A stretch of DNA of 64,000 bases from Streptomyces chartreusis. GTDB taxonomy: Bacteria > Actinomycetota > Actinomycetes > Streptomycetales > Streptomycetaceae. The DNA is taken from positions 5,890,001 to 5,954,000 of the forward strand of contig NZ_CP023689.1 in NCBI RefSeq assembly GCF_008704715.1, given 5' to 3'. A program made the position numbers and the translations under genes. The number at the start of each line of letters is the position of its first letter. Within the stretch, counting starts at the first letter, position 1. Under the pieces are notes generated by a model. That model worked only from the letters and a program-made list of their open reading frames with translations, was not told where the DNA came from and searched no databases. Shown piece after piece: positions 24,578 to 33,090 of the stretch.

Positions 24578-25735
24578 TTGGCCGGATCGGCTGACTTCGA
24601 CCTGTACCGCCCGTCCGAGGAGCACGACATGCTCCGTGACGCCATCCGCTCCCTGGCCGAGGCGAAGATCGCACCGCACGCTGCCGCGGTCGACGAGGAC
24701 GCCCGCTTCCCGCAGGAGGCGCTTCAGGCCCTGGTCGCGGGTGATCTGCACGCGGTGCACGTGCCCGAGGAGTACGGCGGCGCCGGCGCCGACGCCCTGG
24801 CCACCGTGATCGTGATCGAGGAGGTGTCCCGCGTCTGCGCGTCCTCCTCCCTGATCCCGGCCGTGAACAAGCTGGGCTCGCTCCCGGTGATCCTCTCCGG
24901 CTCCGAGGACCTGAAGAAGCGGTACATGACCCCGCTCGCCAAGGGCGAGGGCATGTTCTCCTACTGCCTGTCCGAGCCCGACGCCGGCTCCGACGCGGCC
25001 GGCATGAAGACGAAGGCCGTCCGCGACGGCGACCACTACATACTGAACGGCGTGAAGCGCTGGATCACCAACGCCGGCGTCTCCGAGTACTACACGGTGA
25101 TGGCGGTCACGGACCCGGCGAAGCGCTCCAAGGGCATCTCGGCGTTCGTGGTGGAGAAGTCCGACGAGGGCGTCTCCTTCGGTGCCCCCGAGAAGAAGCT
25201 CGGCATCAAGGGTTCCCCGACCCGCGAGGTCTACCTGGACAACGTCCGCATCCCGGCGGACCGCATGATCGGCGAGGAGGGCACCGGCTTCGCCACCGCG
25301 ATGAAGACGCTGGACCACACCCGCATCACCATCGCCGCCCAGGCCCTCGGCATCGCCCAGGGCGCCCTCGACTACGCCAAGGGCTACGTCCAGGAGCGCA
25401 AGCAGTTCGGCAAGCCGATCGCCGACTTCCAGGGCATCCAGTTCATGCTCGCCGACATGGCCATGAAGATCTCGGCCGCCCGCGCGCTGACCTACCAGGC
25501 CGCCGCCGCCTCCGAGCGCGGCGACGCCGACCTGACCTACCTGGGCGCCGCCGCCAAGTGCTTCGCCTCGGACGTGGCGATGGAGGTCACCACGGACGCC
25601 GTCCAGCTCCTCGGTGGCTACGGCTACACCCGTGACTACCCCGTCGAGCGCATGATGCGCGACGCCAAGATCACGCAGATCTACGAGGGCACCAACCAGG
25701 TCCAGCGCATCGTCATGGCGCGCAACCTGCCGTAG
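24578..25735 (+). CDS. Acyl-CoA dehydrogenase
   Basis: 385 residues, an FAD flavoprotein for the first step of beta-oxidation. Signature 1 appears as FSYCLSEPDAGSDAAGMKTKAV, and signature 2 as QLLGGYGYTRDYPVERMMRDAKITQIYEGTNQVQRIVMAR, where the Glu of YEGTNQ is the usual catalytic base of short/medium-chain enzymes. The TTG start follows GGAGCGTGAGAG; no nearby ATG or GTG fits the family N-terminus better. It stands alone, with no thiolase or enoyl-CoA hydratase beside it, so chain length cannot be told from context. Confidence 0.92.
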   Translation: MAGSADFDLYRPSEEHDMLRDAIRSLAEAKIAPHAAAVDEDARFPQEALQALVAGDLHAVHVPEEYGGAGADALATVIVIEEVSRVCASSSLIPAVNKLGSLPVILSGSEDLKKRYMTPLAKGEGMFSYCLSEPDAGSDAAGMKTKAVRDGDHYILNGVKRWITNAGVSEYYTVMAVTDPAKRSKGISAFVVEKSDEGVSFGAPEKKLGIKGSPTREVYLDNVRIPADRMIGEEGTGFATAMKTLDHTRITIAAQALGIAQGALDYAKGYVQERKQFGKPIADFQGIQFMLADMAMKISAARALTYQAAAASERGDADLTYLGAAAKCFASDVAMEVTTDAVQLLGGYGYTRDYPVERMMRDAKITQIYEGTNQVQRIVMARNLP

Positions 25736-25954
25736 CCCCGCGGGATTTGAAGGTGAAGGGTGTCCGGGTCCCCCGGGCACCCTTCACCCGTTCGGGCCCC
25801 TGGCACCGCCTGCGACGGAATGCGGAGGTGTGTGCCCTGTGCGACTTCTGGTGTGAATTGTTCGCGTCCGCCCGATGGCGCCCCGCCGTGCGCGGGCGTA
25901 GGACGGAAGGGCACGGGGCCCGCCCCGGGCTCCCGCGTCCCCCCAGGAGGAGCC

Positions 25955-26314
25955 ATGACCCAGCCCGGAACCATGCCGATGAGCAAGGAGATGCAGGACT
26001 GCGTCGACGCGTGCATGACCTGCCACAGCATCTGCGAGGAGACCATGAGCTCCTGTATGCAGATGGGCGGCCAGGCCCAGATGCAGATCATGCGGGCGCT
26101 CATGGACTGCGCCGAGACGACCCGTATGTGCGCGGACATGATGATGCGCCGCTCGCCCATGTCGGCCGAGATGTGCGCGATGTGCGCCAAGGCCTGTGAG
26201 ATGTGCGCCGAGGCGTGTATGTCCATGCCGGACGATCCGCAGATGATGCGCTGCGCGGAGGCGTGTCGCCGCTGCGCCGCGACCTGTCACGCGATGGCCG
26301 GCGCCACGATGTGA
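25955..26314 (+). CDS. Cys-rich four-helix bundle copper storage protein (Csp/DUF326 family)
   Basis: 119 residues containing 16 Cys and many Met, arranged as repeated CxxxC spacings (DCVDACMTCHSIC, MCAMCAKACEMCAEAC, RCAEACRRCAATC). This is the pattern of Csp proteins, where Cys line the inside of a four-helix bundle and hold many Cu(I) ions. No signal peptide or Tat motif is seen, matching the cytosolic Csp3 type. CAGGAGGAG stands just before the ATG. The long 5' region (25736-25954) shows no clear copper-regulator box. A strong terminator follows. Confidence 0.87.
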   Translation: MTQPGTMPMSKEMQDCVDACMTCHSICEETMSSCMQMGGQAQMQIMRALMDCAETTRMCADMMMRRSPMSAEMCAMCAKACEMCAEACMSMPDDPQMMRCAEACRRCAATCHAMAGATM

Positions 26315-26331
26315 CCGCCGCATGACAGCAG

Positions 26332-26360
26332 TCGAGGGCACCCGGTTCGGGTGCCCTCGA
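26332..26360. terminator. Bidirectional terminator
   Basis: Perfect 13-bp stem TCGAGGGCACCCG with a 3-base loop, between the convergent copper-storage gene (ends 26314) and an LCP gene (ends 26377). Confidence 0.85.
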
Positions 26361-26376
26361 TCGGTGCGCTCGCGCC

Positions 26377-27669
26377 TCACTTGTCCGAGACGGTCACCGT
26401 CTCGTCGTTCTTCAGCTGCTCCACCAGCTTCTTCACCTTCGCGGTGTCCCACTGCAGGTTGCCGTTGCCGGAGTTGCCCGAGATCGGCATGTTCATCGAC
26501 TTGCCCTCACCGCCGCTGACGCCCTTCATCGCCCAGAACATGGACGCCAGGTCCCACAGGCTCATGTCCTTGTCGACGGTCAGGGAGTCCAGGCCCGCGC
26601 CCATGGTCGGGTACAGCTTGAAGGGGTTCAGGATCGTGCCCGGGGTGGCGACCTGGTTGGCCAGGGCCGAGAGGAACTTCTGCTGGTTCTTCGTACGGTC
26701 CAGGTCGGAGCCGGGCAGTGCGTACCGGGTGCGGACGAAGGCGAGGGACTCCTCGCCGTTCAGGGTCTGCTTGCCCTCCTTGAAGTCGGCTCCGGACTTG
26801 GAGTCCTTGATGCCGCCCTTCGGGATGTCTATCTCGACGCCGCCGACGGAGTCCACGATGTTGGCGAAGCCGCCGAAGCCGATCTCGACGTAGTGGTCGA
26901 TGTGCAGACCGGTGTTGGCCTCGACGGTGCGGACCAGCAGCTCGGGGCCGTCCTCCGCGTACGCGGCGTTCAGCTTGGTCTGCCGGCCGGTGCTCTCGTA
27001 GAGCTTGCCGGAGTCGGAGCCCTTGTACGACGGGATCGTGACGTTCGAGTCGCGCGGCAGGGAGACCAGGGTGTCGCCGTTGCCGCCGACGTGCAGGATC
27101 ATCATCGAGTCCGTGCGCTTGCCCTCGGCGGAGCCGGTGTGCAGCTTCTTCTTCTCCTCGGCGGACATGCCCGCACGGCTGTCGGAGCCGACGATCAGGT
27201 AGTTGGTGCCCTCGCCCGCCTCCGGCCGGTCGATGACCTTGGACAGGTCGACGTCACGGTTGAGCTTGGAGTCGGCCCAGAAGTAGGTGGCGACGGACGT
27301 CACGACCAGCAGGGTCACCAGCGTGATCGTCGTCACCTTGATACGGCGCCGCCAGTTCGGCGCGGGCCGCGGCTCGCGCATCCCCCCGCCGTCACGGCCG
27401 CCGCCGCCCCCGCCGCCGTAGACCTGGCCCGTGTTGTAGCCGCTGTCGTACCCGTCGTCATAGCCGTCGTCGGCGTAGCCGCCGTGCCCCTGGCCGTTCA
27501 CGTACGACGGCTGCTGCGGCACACCGCCGTAGCCCTGGCCGGGCGGCGCCGCCGGGCCGCGGCGGACCTGCCGCATCACGCGCGCGCCCTCGGGCTGTGC
27601 GCCAGCGCTGCCGCGTCCGTAACGGCTGCCGCGGTTGTCGTCGGACCATGCCTGGGGCCAGTCATTCAT
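26377..27669 (-). CDS. LytR-CpsA-Psr (LCP) family envelope ligase, short form
   Basis: 430 residues. A Gly/Tyr/Asp-rich cytoplasmic N-terminus (about 1-115, with repeated DDGYDDGYDSGY) precedes one membrane helix (VTTITLVTLLVVTSVATYF) and the extracellular LCP domain: NYLIVGSDSRAG, DSMMILHVGG, LVSLPRDSNV, LNAAYAEDG, VEIGFGGFANIVDSVGGVEID and FVRTRYALPGSDLDRTKNQQKF. The conserved Arg and Asp residues of the LCP active site are kept. LCP enzymes transfer lipid-linked glycopolymers onto peptidoglycan. There is no LytR_C domain. The start at 27669 has only a weak RBS; an upstream extension is possible but lacks family-like residues. Confidence 0.88.
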   Translation of the reverse strand: MNDWPQAWSDDNRGSRYGRGSAGAQPEGARVMRQVRRGPAAPPGQGYGGVPQQPSYVNGQGHGGYADDGYDDGYDSGYNTGQVYGGGGGGGRDGGGMREPRPAPNWRRRIKVTTITLVTLLVVTSVATYFWADSKLNRDVDLSKVIDRPEAGEGTNYLIVGSDSRAGMSAEEKKKLHTGSAEGKRTDSMMILHVGGNGDTLVSLPRDSNVTIPSYKGSDSGKLYESTGRQTKLNAAYAEDGPELLVRTVEANTGLHIDHYVEIGFGGFANIVDSVGGVEIDIPKGGIKDSKSGADFKEGKQTLNGEESLAFVRTRYALPGSDLDRTKNQQKFLSALANQVATPGTILNPFKLYPTMGAGLDSLTVDKDMSLWDLASMFWAMKGVSGGEGKSMNMPISGNSGNGNLQWDTAKVKKLVEQLKNDETVTVSDK

Positions 27670-27788
27670 GCGCCTAAGTGTGCAGGGCGCGGCCTGGTGT
27701 CTTACAAGGGTCGGCGAAAAATAGAGGCACGGCTGTTGCGAACCCAACACAAAGTCCGCGAATGACGACGCGGCATAAGGTGGACGGC

Positions 27789-28346
27789 ATGACAGACCAG
27801 GTCACCGCAGTGGAGTCGGGCAATCCGGAGATCCCGGGCAAACCGACATCCGCATCACGCACCACTCTCAGCCACATCATGACCCACAACGACACCAACC
27901 TTCTGGGGACGGTGCACGGCGGTGTGATCATGAAGCTCGTCGACGACGCCGCGGGAGCCGTGGCCGGCCGGCACTCCGGCGGCCCCGCAGTCACCGCGTC
28001 CATGGACGAGATGGTGTTCCTGGAGCCGGTCCGCGTCGGTGACCTCGTCCATGTGAAAGCGCAGGTCAACTGGACCGGACGGACCTCGATGGAGGTCGGC
28101 GTACGGGTGCTCGCCGAGCGCTGGAACGAGTCGACGCCGCCCCAGCAGGTCGGCTCCGCGTACCTGGTGTTCGCCGCCGTCGACGCCGACGGCAAGCCGC
28201 GCCGGGTGCCCCCGGTGATGCCGGAGACCGAGCGCGACAACCGCCGCAACCAGGAGGCCCAGATCCGCCGCACCCACCGTCTGGCCCGCCGCCGCGCCAT
28301 CAAGGAGCTGCGCGAGAAGCGGGCGGCGGAGGGTTACCAGGACTGA
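27789..28346 (+). CDS. Acyl-CoA thioesterase, hotdog fold (YciA/BFIT type)
   Basis: 185 residues. One hotdog domain: LSHIMTHNDTNLLGTVHGGVIMKLVDDAAGAVAGRHSGG contains the NxxGxxHGG active-site pattern with Asp in LVDDAA, followed by VTASMDEMVFLEPVRVGDLVHVKAQVNWTGRTSMEVGVRV. The C-terminal tail is strongly basic and helical (RRNQEAQIRRTHRLARRRAIKELREKR). ATG 27789 has AAGGTGGA upstream; ATG 27762 is an in-frame alternative. It diverges from the LCP gene at 27669. Confidence 0.88.
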   Translation: MTDQVTAVESGNPEIPGKPTSASRTTLSHIMTHNDTNLLGTVHGGVIMKLVDDAAGAVAGRHSGGPAVTASMDEMVFLEPVRVGDLVHVKAQVNWTGRTSMEVGVRVLAERWNESTPPQQVGSAYLVFAAVDADGKPRRVPPVMPETERDNRRNQEAQIRRTHRLARRRAIKELREKRAAEGYQD

Positions 28347-28358
28347 GCCGGCCGGACC

Positions 28359-28382
28359 GGCACCCCCGGAGACGGGGGCGCC
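28359..28382. terminator. Probable terminator between thioesterase and LCP genes
   Basis: GGCACCCCCG and CGGGGGCGCC (one mismatch) with a 4-base loop, between convergent stops at 28346 and 28417. Confidence 0.6.
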
Positions 28383-28416
28383 GACGGCATGGCCGGTTCT
28401 CGACCCTGTTCCGGGG

Positions 28417-29871
28417 TTACGAGCACCCTGTCTCGTCGCCCCGGACCACCGCGGAGTGGCTCTTCAGCGGGTCCTCGGCCCGTACCTTGCGGACCTGCTT
28501 GAAGTCCTTGCCCACGATCACCTTCAGCGTCGGCCCGAGCCCCTTCACCGCCCGCAGCTCGCTGCCGGGCAGGGCGGCCGCCAGGGACTTCGCCGAGCGG
28601 TCCCAGCCGGGGTCGTGGGCGACGACCGTCCGCTTCAGCGAGTGCTCCGCCGAGGGCACCGGACGTCCCGTCGTACGGAACCCGATCCCCGCCAGCGCCG
28701 AGTCGGCACGCTTGCCGAGGCCCTCCCGCGCGGTGCCGTTCTCCACCTGGACGTGGATCTGCTGCGGGGCGACCTCCACCGGGACGGCCCGGTGCCGCGT
28801 GCGCTGCTCGGCCAGCGGCTTGTCCTCCCGCAGGGCCCGGAACAGGCGCTCGGCCCGCTCGTTGTCCCACTTCACCGTGGAACCGAGGCCCTTGACCGTG
28901 TACCCGAGCTGCCCGATCGGCACGGTCGTGAACTCCGACGACGAGGGCGAGAAGTTCCGCATCGCCCGGCCGAGGTCGAGCAGCTCGCCCGTGCCGAACT
29001 CCTTGTCGGCCCGCACCGACCCCAGCACCGCCCGCGTCACGTCCCGGAACCGCATCGGGTTCAGCAGGATCCCCGACGACGTCGCCCGCTCGACCAGCGC
29101 CGCCATGAACCGCTGCTGACGCTGCACCCGCCCCAGGTCGGAGTCGCTGTCGATGTGCCGGGCGCGCACGAACTGCAACGCCTCGCCGCCCATCAGCCGA
29201 TGGGAGCCGGCCGACAGGTCGAGCCCGGTGTAGGAGTCCTTCAGCGGCTCGGCGGTGCAGATCCGCACCCCGCCGAGCACGTCCACCGTCTTCATGAAGC
29301 TGGTGAAGTCGACCTCCAGATAGTGGTCGATCTTGACGTGCGTCATGTGCTCGACGGTGCGCACGGTGAGGTTCGGACCGCCCTCCGCGTACGCCGCGTT
29401 GATCTTGATGGCGTGCGCCCTGCGGCCCTCGCCGGCCGGCACCTCGGCGTAGGAGTCGCGCGGCAGGCTCACCACGCTCGCCCGCTCCCGGTCCGCCGAG
29501 ATGTGCACGATCATGATCGTGTCGGTGCAGTGGCAGGGGGCGCCGCCCAGCTTGTACTTGCGCCGTTCCTCGTCGCTGATGCGGTCGCGGCCGTCGGTGC
29601 CGACGAGCAGGACGTTCATCCCGTGCCCGGTCGGCGGCCGGTTCTTCATGTCCTTGAAGGGGTCGACCCGCTCGATCTTCGCGTCCAGGCTGGTCACCAC
29701 CGCGTGCCCGATGCCGGCGGAGGCGAGCACCACGACGGACAGCGTCGTCACCGCCCGCATGGCCCAGCGTGGCCGCCTGCGCCGCGCTGGAGCGACCGGC
29801 CGCTCGCCGCCGCGGGACGGCTGCGGGCGTCGCTGCGCGGGGGCGGGGGAGCGGCGGGGCGGCGTGGGCAT
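28417..29871 (-). CDS. LCP family envelope ligase with C-terminal LytR_C domain
   Basis: 484 residues. An Arg/Pro-rich cytoplasmic start (40 residues) precedes a membrane helix (AMRAVTTLSVVVLASAGIGHAVV). The LCP domain has MNVLLVGTDGRDR, DTIMIVHISADR, VVSLPRDSYAEVP, INAAYAEGGPNL, LEVDFTSFMKTVDVLGGVRI and FVRARHIDSDSDLGRVQRQQRF. The LytR_C domain (about 375-470) begins IHVQVENGTAREGLGKRADSAL. CHCTDT inside the LCP domain contributes Cys that may pair with the Cys near TVRTVEH or ICTAEP. GGAGG lies 10 bases before ATG 29871. It diverges from a GT2 gene across 142 bases. Confidence 0.87.
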   Translation of the reverse strand: MPTPPRRSPAPAQRRPQPSRGGERPVAPARRRRPRWAMRAVTTLSVVVLASAGIGHAVVTSLDAKIERVDPFKDMKNRPPTGHGMNVLLVGTDGRDRISDEERRKYKLGGAPCHCTDTIMIVHISADRERASVVSLPRDSYAEVPAGEGRRAHAIKINAAYAEGGPNLTVRTVEHMTHVKIDHYLEVDFTSFMKTVDVLGGVRICTAEPLKDSYTGLDLSAGSHRLMGGEALQFVRARHIDSDSDLGRVQRQQRFMAALVERATSSGILLNPMRFRDVTRAVLGSVRADKEFGTGELLDLGRAMRNFSPSSSEFTTVPIGQLGYTVKGLGSTVKWDNERAERLFRALREDKPLAEQRTRHRAVPVEVAPQQIHVQVENGTAREGLGKRADSALAGIGFRTTGRPVPSAEHSLKRTVVAHDPGWDRSAKSLAAALPGSELRAVKGLGPTLKVIVGKDFKQVRKVRAEDPLKSHSAVVRGDETGCS

Positions 29872-30013
29872 GGGGCGGTACCTCCGCTGGGGCTTGCCCT
29901 GGGGGCCGAACGTGGGATCCGTGAGCACCGTAGGGCCATACGATCTGCTGCCCGGAGCACCGGCCCCGGCGGGGCGCACCGGTGTCCCCCGTTCGCGGTA
30001 ACGTGAGGCCCCT

Positions 30014-31042
30014 ATGAACGCCAATCCCGACGTGCAGCTCCCCGCCGTGTCCGTCATCATGCCCGTCCTCAACGAGGAGCGGCATCTGCGCGGAGCCGTC
30101 CAAGCGATCCTCGCGCAGGAGTACGCCGGCGAGATGGAGGTCGTGATCGCCCTCGGTCCCTCCGCGGACCGCACGGACGAGATCGCCGCCGAGCTCGTGG
30201 CCGAAGACCCTCGCGTGCACACCGTCCCGAACCCGACCGGCCGCACCCCCGCCGCGCTCAACGCCGCGATCAAGGCCTCCCGGCACCCGGTCGTCGTCCG
30301 CGTCGACGGGCACGGGATCCTCTCGCCGAACTACATCGCGACCGCCGTACGGCTCCTGGAGGAGACCGGCGCGCAGAACGTCGGCGGCATCATGCACGCC
30401 GAGGGCGAGAACGACTGGGAGCACGCCGTCGCCGCCGCGATGACCTCGAAGATCGGCGTCGGCAACGCGGCCTTCCACACCGGCGGCGCGGCCCAGCAGG
30501 CGGAGACCGTGTACCTCGGTGTGTTCCGGCGCGAGGCGCTCGAGCAGCAGGGCGGCTACAACGAGGAGTTCATCCGCGCCCAGGACTGGGAGCTCAACTT
30601 CCGGATCCGCGAGGCGGGCGGGCTGATCTGGTTCTCGCCGGAGCTGAAGGTGTCGTACCGCCCGCGGCCGTCGGTGAAGGCCCTCGCCAAGCAGTACAAG
30701 GACTACGGCCGCTGGCGGCACGTCGTCGCCCGCTACCACGCCGGCTCCATCAACCTGCGCTACCTCGCCCCGCCGACGGCGGTCTGCGCGATCGCCGCGG
30801 GCCTCGTGCTGGGCGCCCTGGTCACCCCGTGGGCCCTGGTGGTCCCCGGCGGCTACCTCGCGGCGATCGCCGCGGGCTCGGTCCCGGCCGGCAAGGGACT
30901 GCCGCTGAAGGCACGCCTGCAGATCCCCGTCGCCCTCGCGACCATGCACATGTCCTGGGGCTACGGCTTCCTGACCAGCCCGCGTTCACTGGCGCGGAAG
31001 GTCATCGCCTCCCGCCGCCCGGCGGTGCTCAGCGCGAGCTGA
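30014..31042 (+). CDS. Family 2 glycosyltransferase, succinoglycan ExoA-like
   Basis: 342 residues. The N-terminal GT-A fold has VSVIMPVLNEERHLRGAVQAIL, the nucleotide-sugar Asp pattern in VVVRVDGHG (DxD-like), and a catalytic region with FIRAQDWELNFRIREAGG (the ED-like QDWE). Two or three hydrophobic segments at the C-terminus (YLAPPTAVCAIAAGLVLGALV; WALVVPGGYLAAIAAGSV) would hold it at the membrane. It lies between two LCP genes, which suggests it builds part of the polymer those enzymes attach; the sugar is unknown. Confidence 0.85.
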   Translation: MNANPDVQLPAVSVIMPVLNEERHLRGAVQAILAQEYAGEMEVVIALGPSADRTDEIAAELVAEDPRVHTVPNPTGRTPAALNAAIKASRHPVVVRVDGHGILSPNYIATAVRLLEETGAQNVGGIMHAEGENDWEHAVAAAMTSKIGVGNAAFHTGGAAQQAETVYLGVFRREALEQQGGYNEEFIRAQDWELNFRIREAGGLIWFSPELKVSYRPRPSVKALAKQYKDYGRWRHVVARYHAGSINLRYLAPPTAVCAIAAGLVLGALVTPWALVVPGGYLAAIAAGSVPAGKGLPLKARLQIPVALATMHMSWGYGFLTSPRSLARKVIASRRPAVLSAS

Positions 31043-31066
31043 GCGGGCCGCCGGGCGCGGCGCCCG

Positions 31067-32656
31067 TCACCAGGTGAATCCGTCGCTCACCTTCATGCAC
31101 GCCTTGGTGTCGGAGGCGTTCAGCGCCTCCGCCGTGTCCGGTGTCCTGTCGTCCTGCTTCGGGGCCTTGTACGCCGTGCCCTCGCGCCAGTCGGCGCCGA
31201 CGACGAGGGTGACGCCGGAGACGTCCGTGGACTTCTCCACGGCCTTGGCCGGGATGCCGAGGGCCTTGGCGAGCCGCTGGGCGTCGCCCTCGAGTTCGGC
31301 ACTCGGGTAGCGCACGACCGTCGTGTCCGCGGTCGGCGTCGTCGAGGAGTCCGCGACGGCTCGCGTGAAGCCCTTGTCGACGAGCAGCCCGGCGACGGTG
31401 GTCGCCCGGCCGGAGACCGGCGCGAGGACGTCGGTGCGGGTGCCGTTCTGCACCTGCACGGCGATCTCCCCGTCCGCGGCGGCCGGGTCGGTCGGGGCCG
31501 TCTCCTCGGTGGTCTTCTTCTTGTCCTTGCCGTCGAGCGCGATGTCCTCGCGCACCAGCCGGAACAGCTTGGTGGCGTCCTCGGTGGGCTCGACGCGCGA
31601 ACCGACGTACTGGTTGGGCATCGTGGTCATGGTGATGCGCGACGTCGGCACCTTCTTGAGCTCGCCCGCCAGGTCGTAGAGCTTGGCGACCGTGCCGATG
31701 CCCTCGTCGACGGTCAGCGCGTTGGTCGCGGCCTCGGCGAGCTTGCGCAGCTTGTTGGGGTTGCTCAGCTTGGCGTTCTTGCGCAGCTCACGCACCATCG
31801 AGTTCATGTACTGGTGCTGCGCCTTGGCGCGGGCCAGGTCGCTGCCGTCCTCGAAGCCGTACCGCGTGCGCAGCCACTGCAGGGCCTGCTCGCCCTTGAC
31901 GTACGTGGTGCCCTTCTCCAGCTTCAGCCCGGAGCCGTGGCCCTGGCTGTCCTTGGAGTGGATGTTCTTGTCGACGCAGACCGGGACGCCGCCGATCGCG
32001 TCCGCCATCGACACCACACCGGAGAAGTCGATCATCATGAAGTGGTCGATGTGGATGTCGGTCAGCTTCTCCCACGTGGCCACCGTGCACCCCGGACCGC
32101 CGCGCCCCAGCGACTGGTTCGTCATCGTGCGCTGACGCGACTCGAAGACGTCACCGCTGTCCGGGTCGGTGCACTTGGGGATGTCCACGAGCGTGTCGCG
32201 GGGCATGCTGACGACCGACATGTTGGAGCGGTCGGCGGAGACGTGCAGCAGCATCTGGACGTCGGCGAGCGGTGTGCCGCCGAACGTCTCCTTCGCGCCG
32301 CCGAGTTTCTGGTTCTCCTCGGTGTCGCGGGCGTCCGAGCCGATCAGCAGGATGTTCAGCGGGGTCTGCCCGGCCGCGTTCGCCTCGGACTCGGCGGCGC
32401 GGTCCTTGGCGTCGCCGATGTTGAGGTCGTCCTTCTTCAGGTTGCCGTTGAGGTGCTGGTAGTAGAGATAGCCGGCACCCGCGGTGCCCAGTATCACCAC
32501 CGCCAGTACCGTCGCCGACCAGCGCAGCACGCGCCGTCTGCGGGGTCTGCCGTCGGTTCCCCGGCCGCCCCCGGAACCCCCGCCACCGTGCCGGCCGCTC
32601 TGGTCGGCCGGCGTGTCCTGGTCGGCCCGTGGGGTGAGCGACATGGTGTCGTCCAC
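31067..32656 (-). CDS. LCP family envelope ligase with C-terminal LytR_C domain
   Basis: 529 residues. A Gly-rich basic cytoplasmic start precedes a membrane helix (VLRWSATVLAVVILGTAGAGYLYY). The LCP domain has LNILLIGSDARDTEE, DVQMLLHVSADRS, VVSMPRDTLVDIP, MMIDFSGVVSMADAIGGVPVC and LRTRYGFEDGSDLARAKAQHQYM. The LytR_C domain is near residues 400-495 (VQVQNGTRTDVLAPVSGRATTVAGLL). Start choice: GTG 32656 has GGGGAGG 8 bases upstream; ATG 32644 (residue 5) is the alternative. The tail ends ACMKVSDGFTW. It converges with the GT2 gene, 24 bases apart. Confidence 0.87.
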   Translation of the reverse strand: MDDTMSLTPRADQDTPADQSGRHGGGGSGGGRGTDGRPRRRRVLRWSATVLAVVILGTAGAGYLYYQHLNGNLKKDDLNIGDAKDRAAESEANAAGQTPLNILLIGSDARDTEENQKLGGAKETFGGTPLADVQMLLHVSADRSNMSVVSMPRDTLVDIPKCTDPDSGDVFESRQRTMTNQSLGRGGPGCTVATWEKLTDIHIDHFMMIDFSGVVSMADAIGGVPVCVDKNIHSKDSQGHGSGLKLEKGTTYVKGEQALQWLRTRYGFEDGSDLARAKAQHQYMNSMVRELRKNAKLSNPNKLRKLAEAATNALTVDEGIGTVAKLYDLAGELKKVPTSRITMTTMPNQYVGSRVEPTEDATKLFRLVREDIALDGKDKKKTTEETAPTDPAAADGEIAVQVQNGTRTDVLAPVSGRATTVAGLLVDKGFTRAVADSSTTPTADTTVVRYPSAELEGDAQRLAKALGIPAKAVEKSTDVSGVTLVVGADWREGTAYKAPKQDDRTPDTAEALNASDTKACMKVSDGFTW

Positions 32657-33090
32657 CGCGGGGGCCTCCCCTCGCACACTGCTCTGCGCCAACTCTCCGC
32701 CCTTCCCCACCCTTGGCCCGGCATGGCCACGCTCCGCGTCGGACCTCCCTGTCCGGTGCGGAGCGAACCATGTCAGACCACTCTGTCCGACACCGGTTCG
32801 CAACCTGTCAGACCTCTGTGGGTCCGAGCCGGGTTGGCCACGCGTCGGCAAAATCCGCGCCGGGTGCGCCGCTCGGCGCGCCCGGCCAACGCCGGCTGAC
32901 ACACCTGTGTCGTGTGTCAGACCAACGAGCGACGAAGACAGTTGCGCTCCACGCCGCAGATTCCGTACAGCTGTCCTCCTGCGGCGATCCTGTACGACTG
33001 CCCGCATGCCCCGGCCCGTGCACCGCAGCGGGCCCGTCGCACCCCAAGTGGGCTGTGGGACGGGCCCGTCGGGCCGTTACCGGCCGCCGG

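Noticed and set aside
25736..25954. In-frame upstream extension of the copper storage protein (65 residues)
   Set aside because: The extension has no family similarity, and CAGGAGGAG right before the ATG at 25955 decides the start.
28334..30949. Very long minus-strand frame (871 codons) across an LCP gene and the GT2 gene
   Set aside because: It is a different frame from the LCP gene at 28417-29871 and runs opposite the GT2 gene. It is low-complexity Arg/Gly/Ala with no domain.
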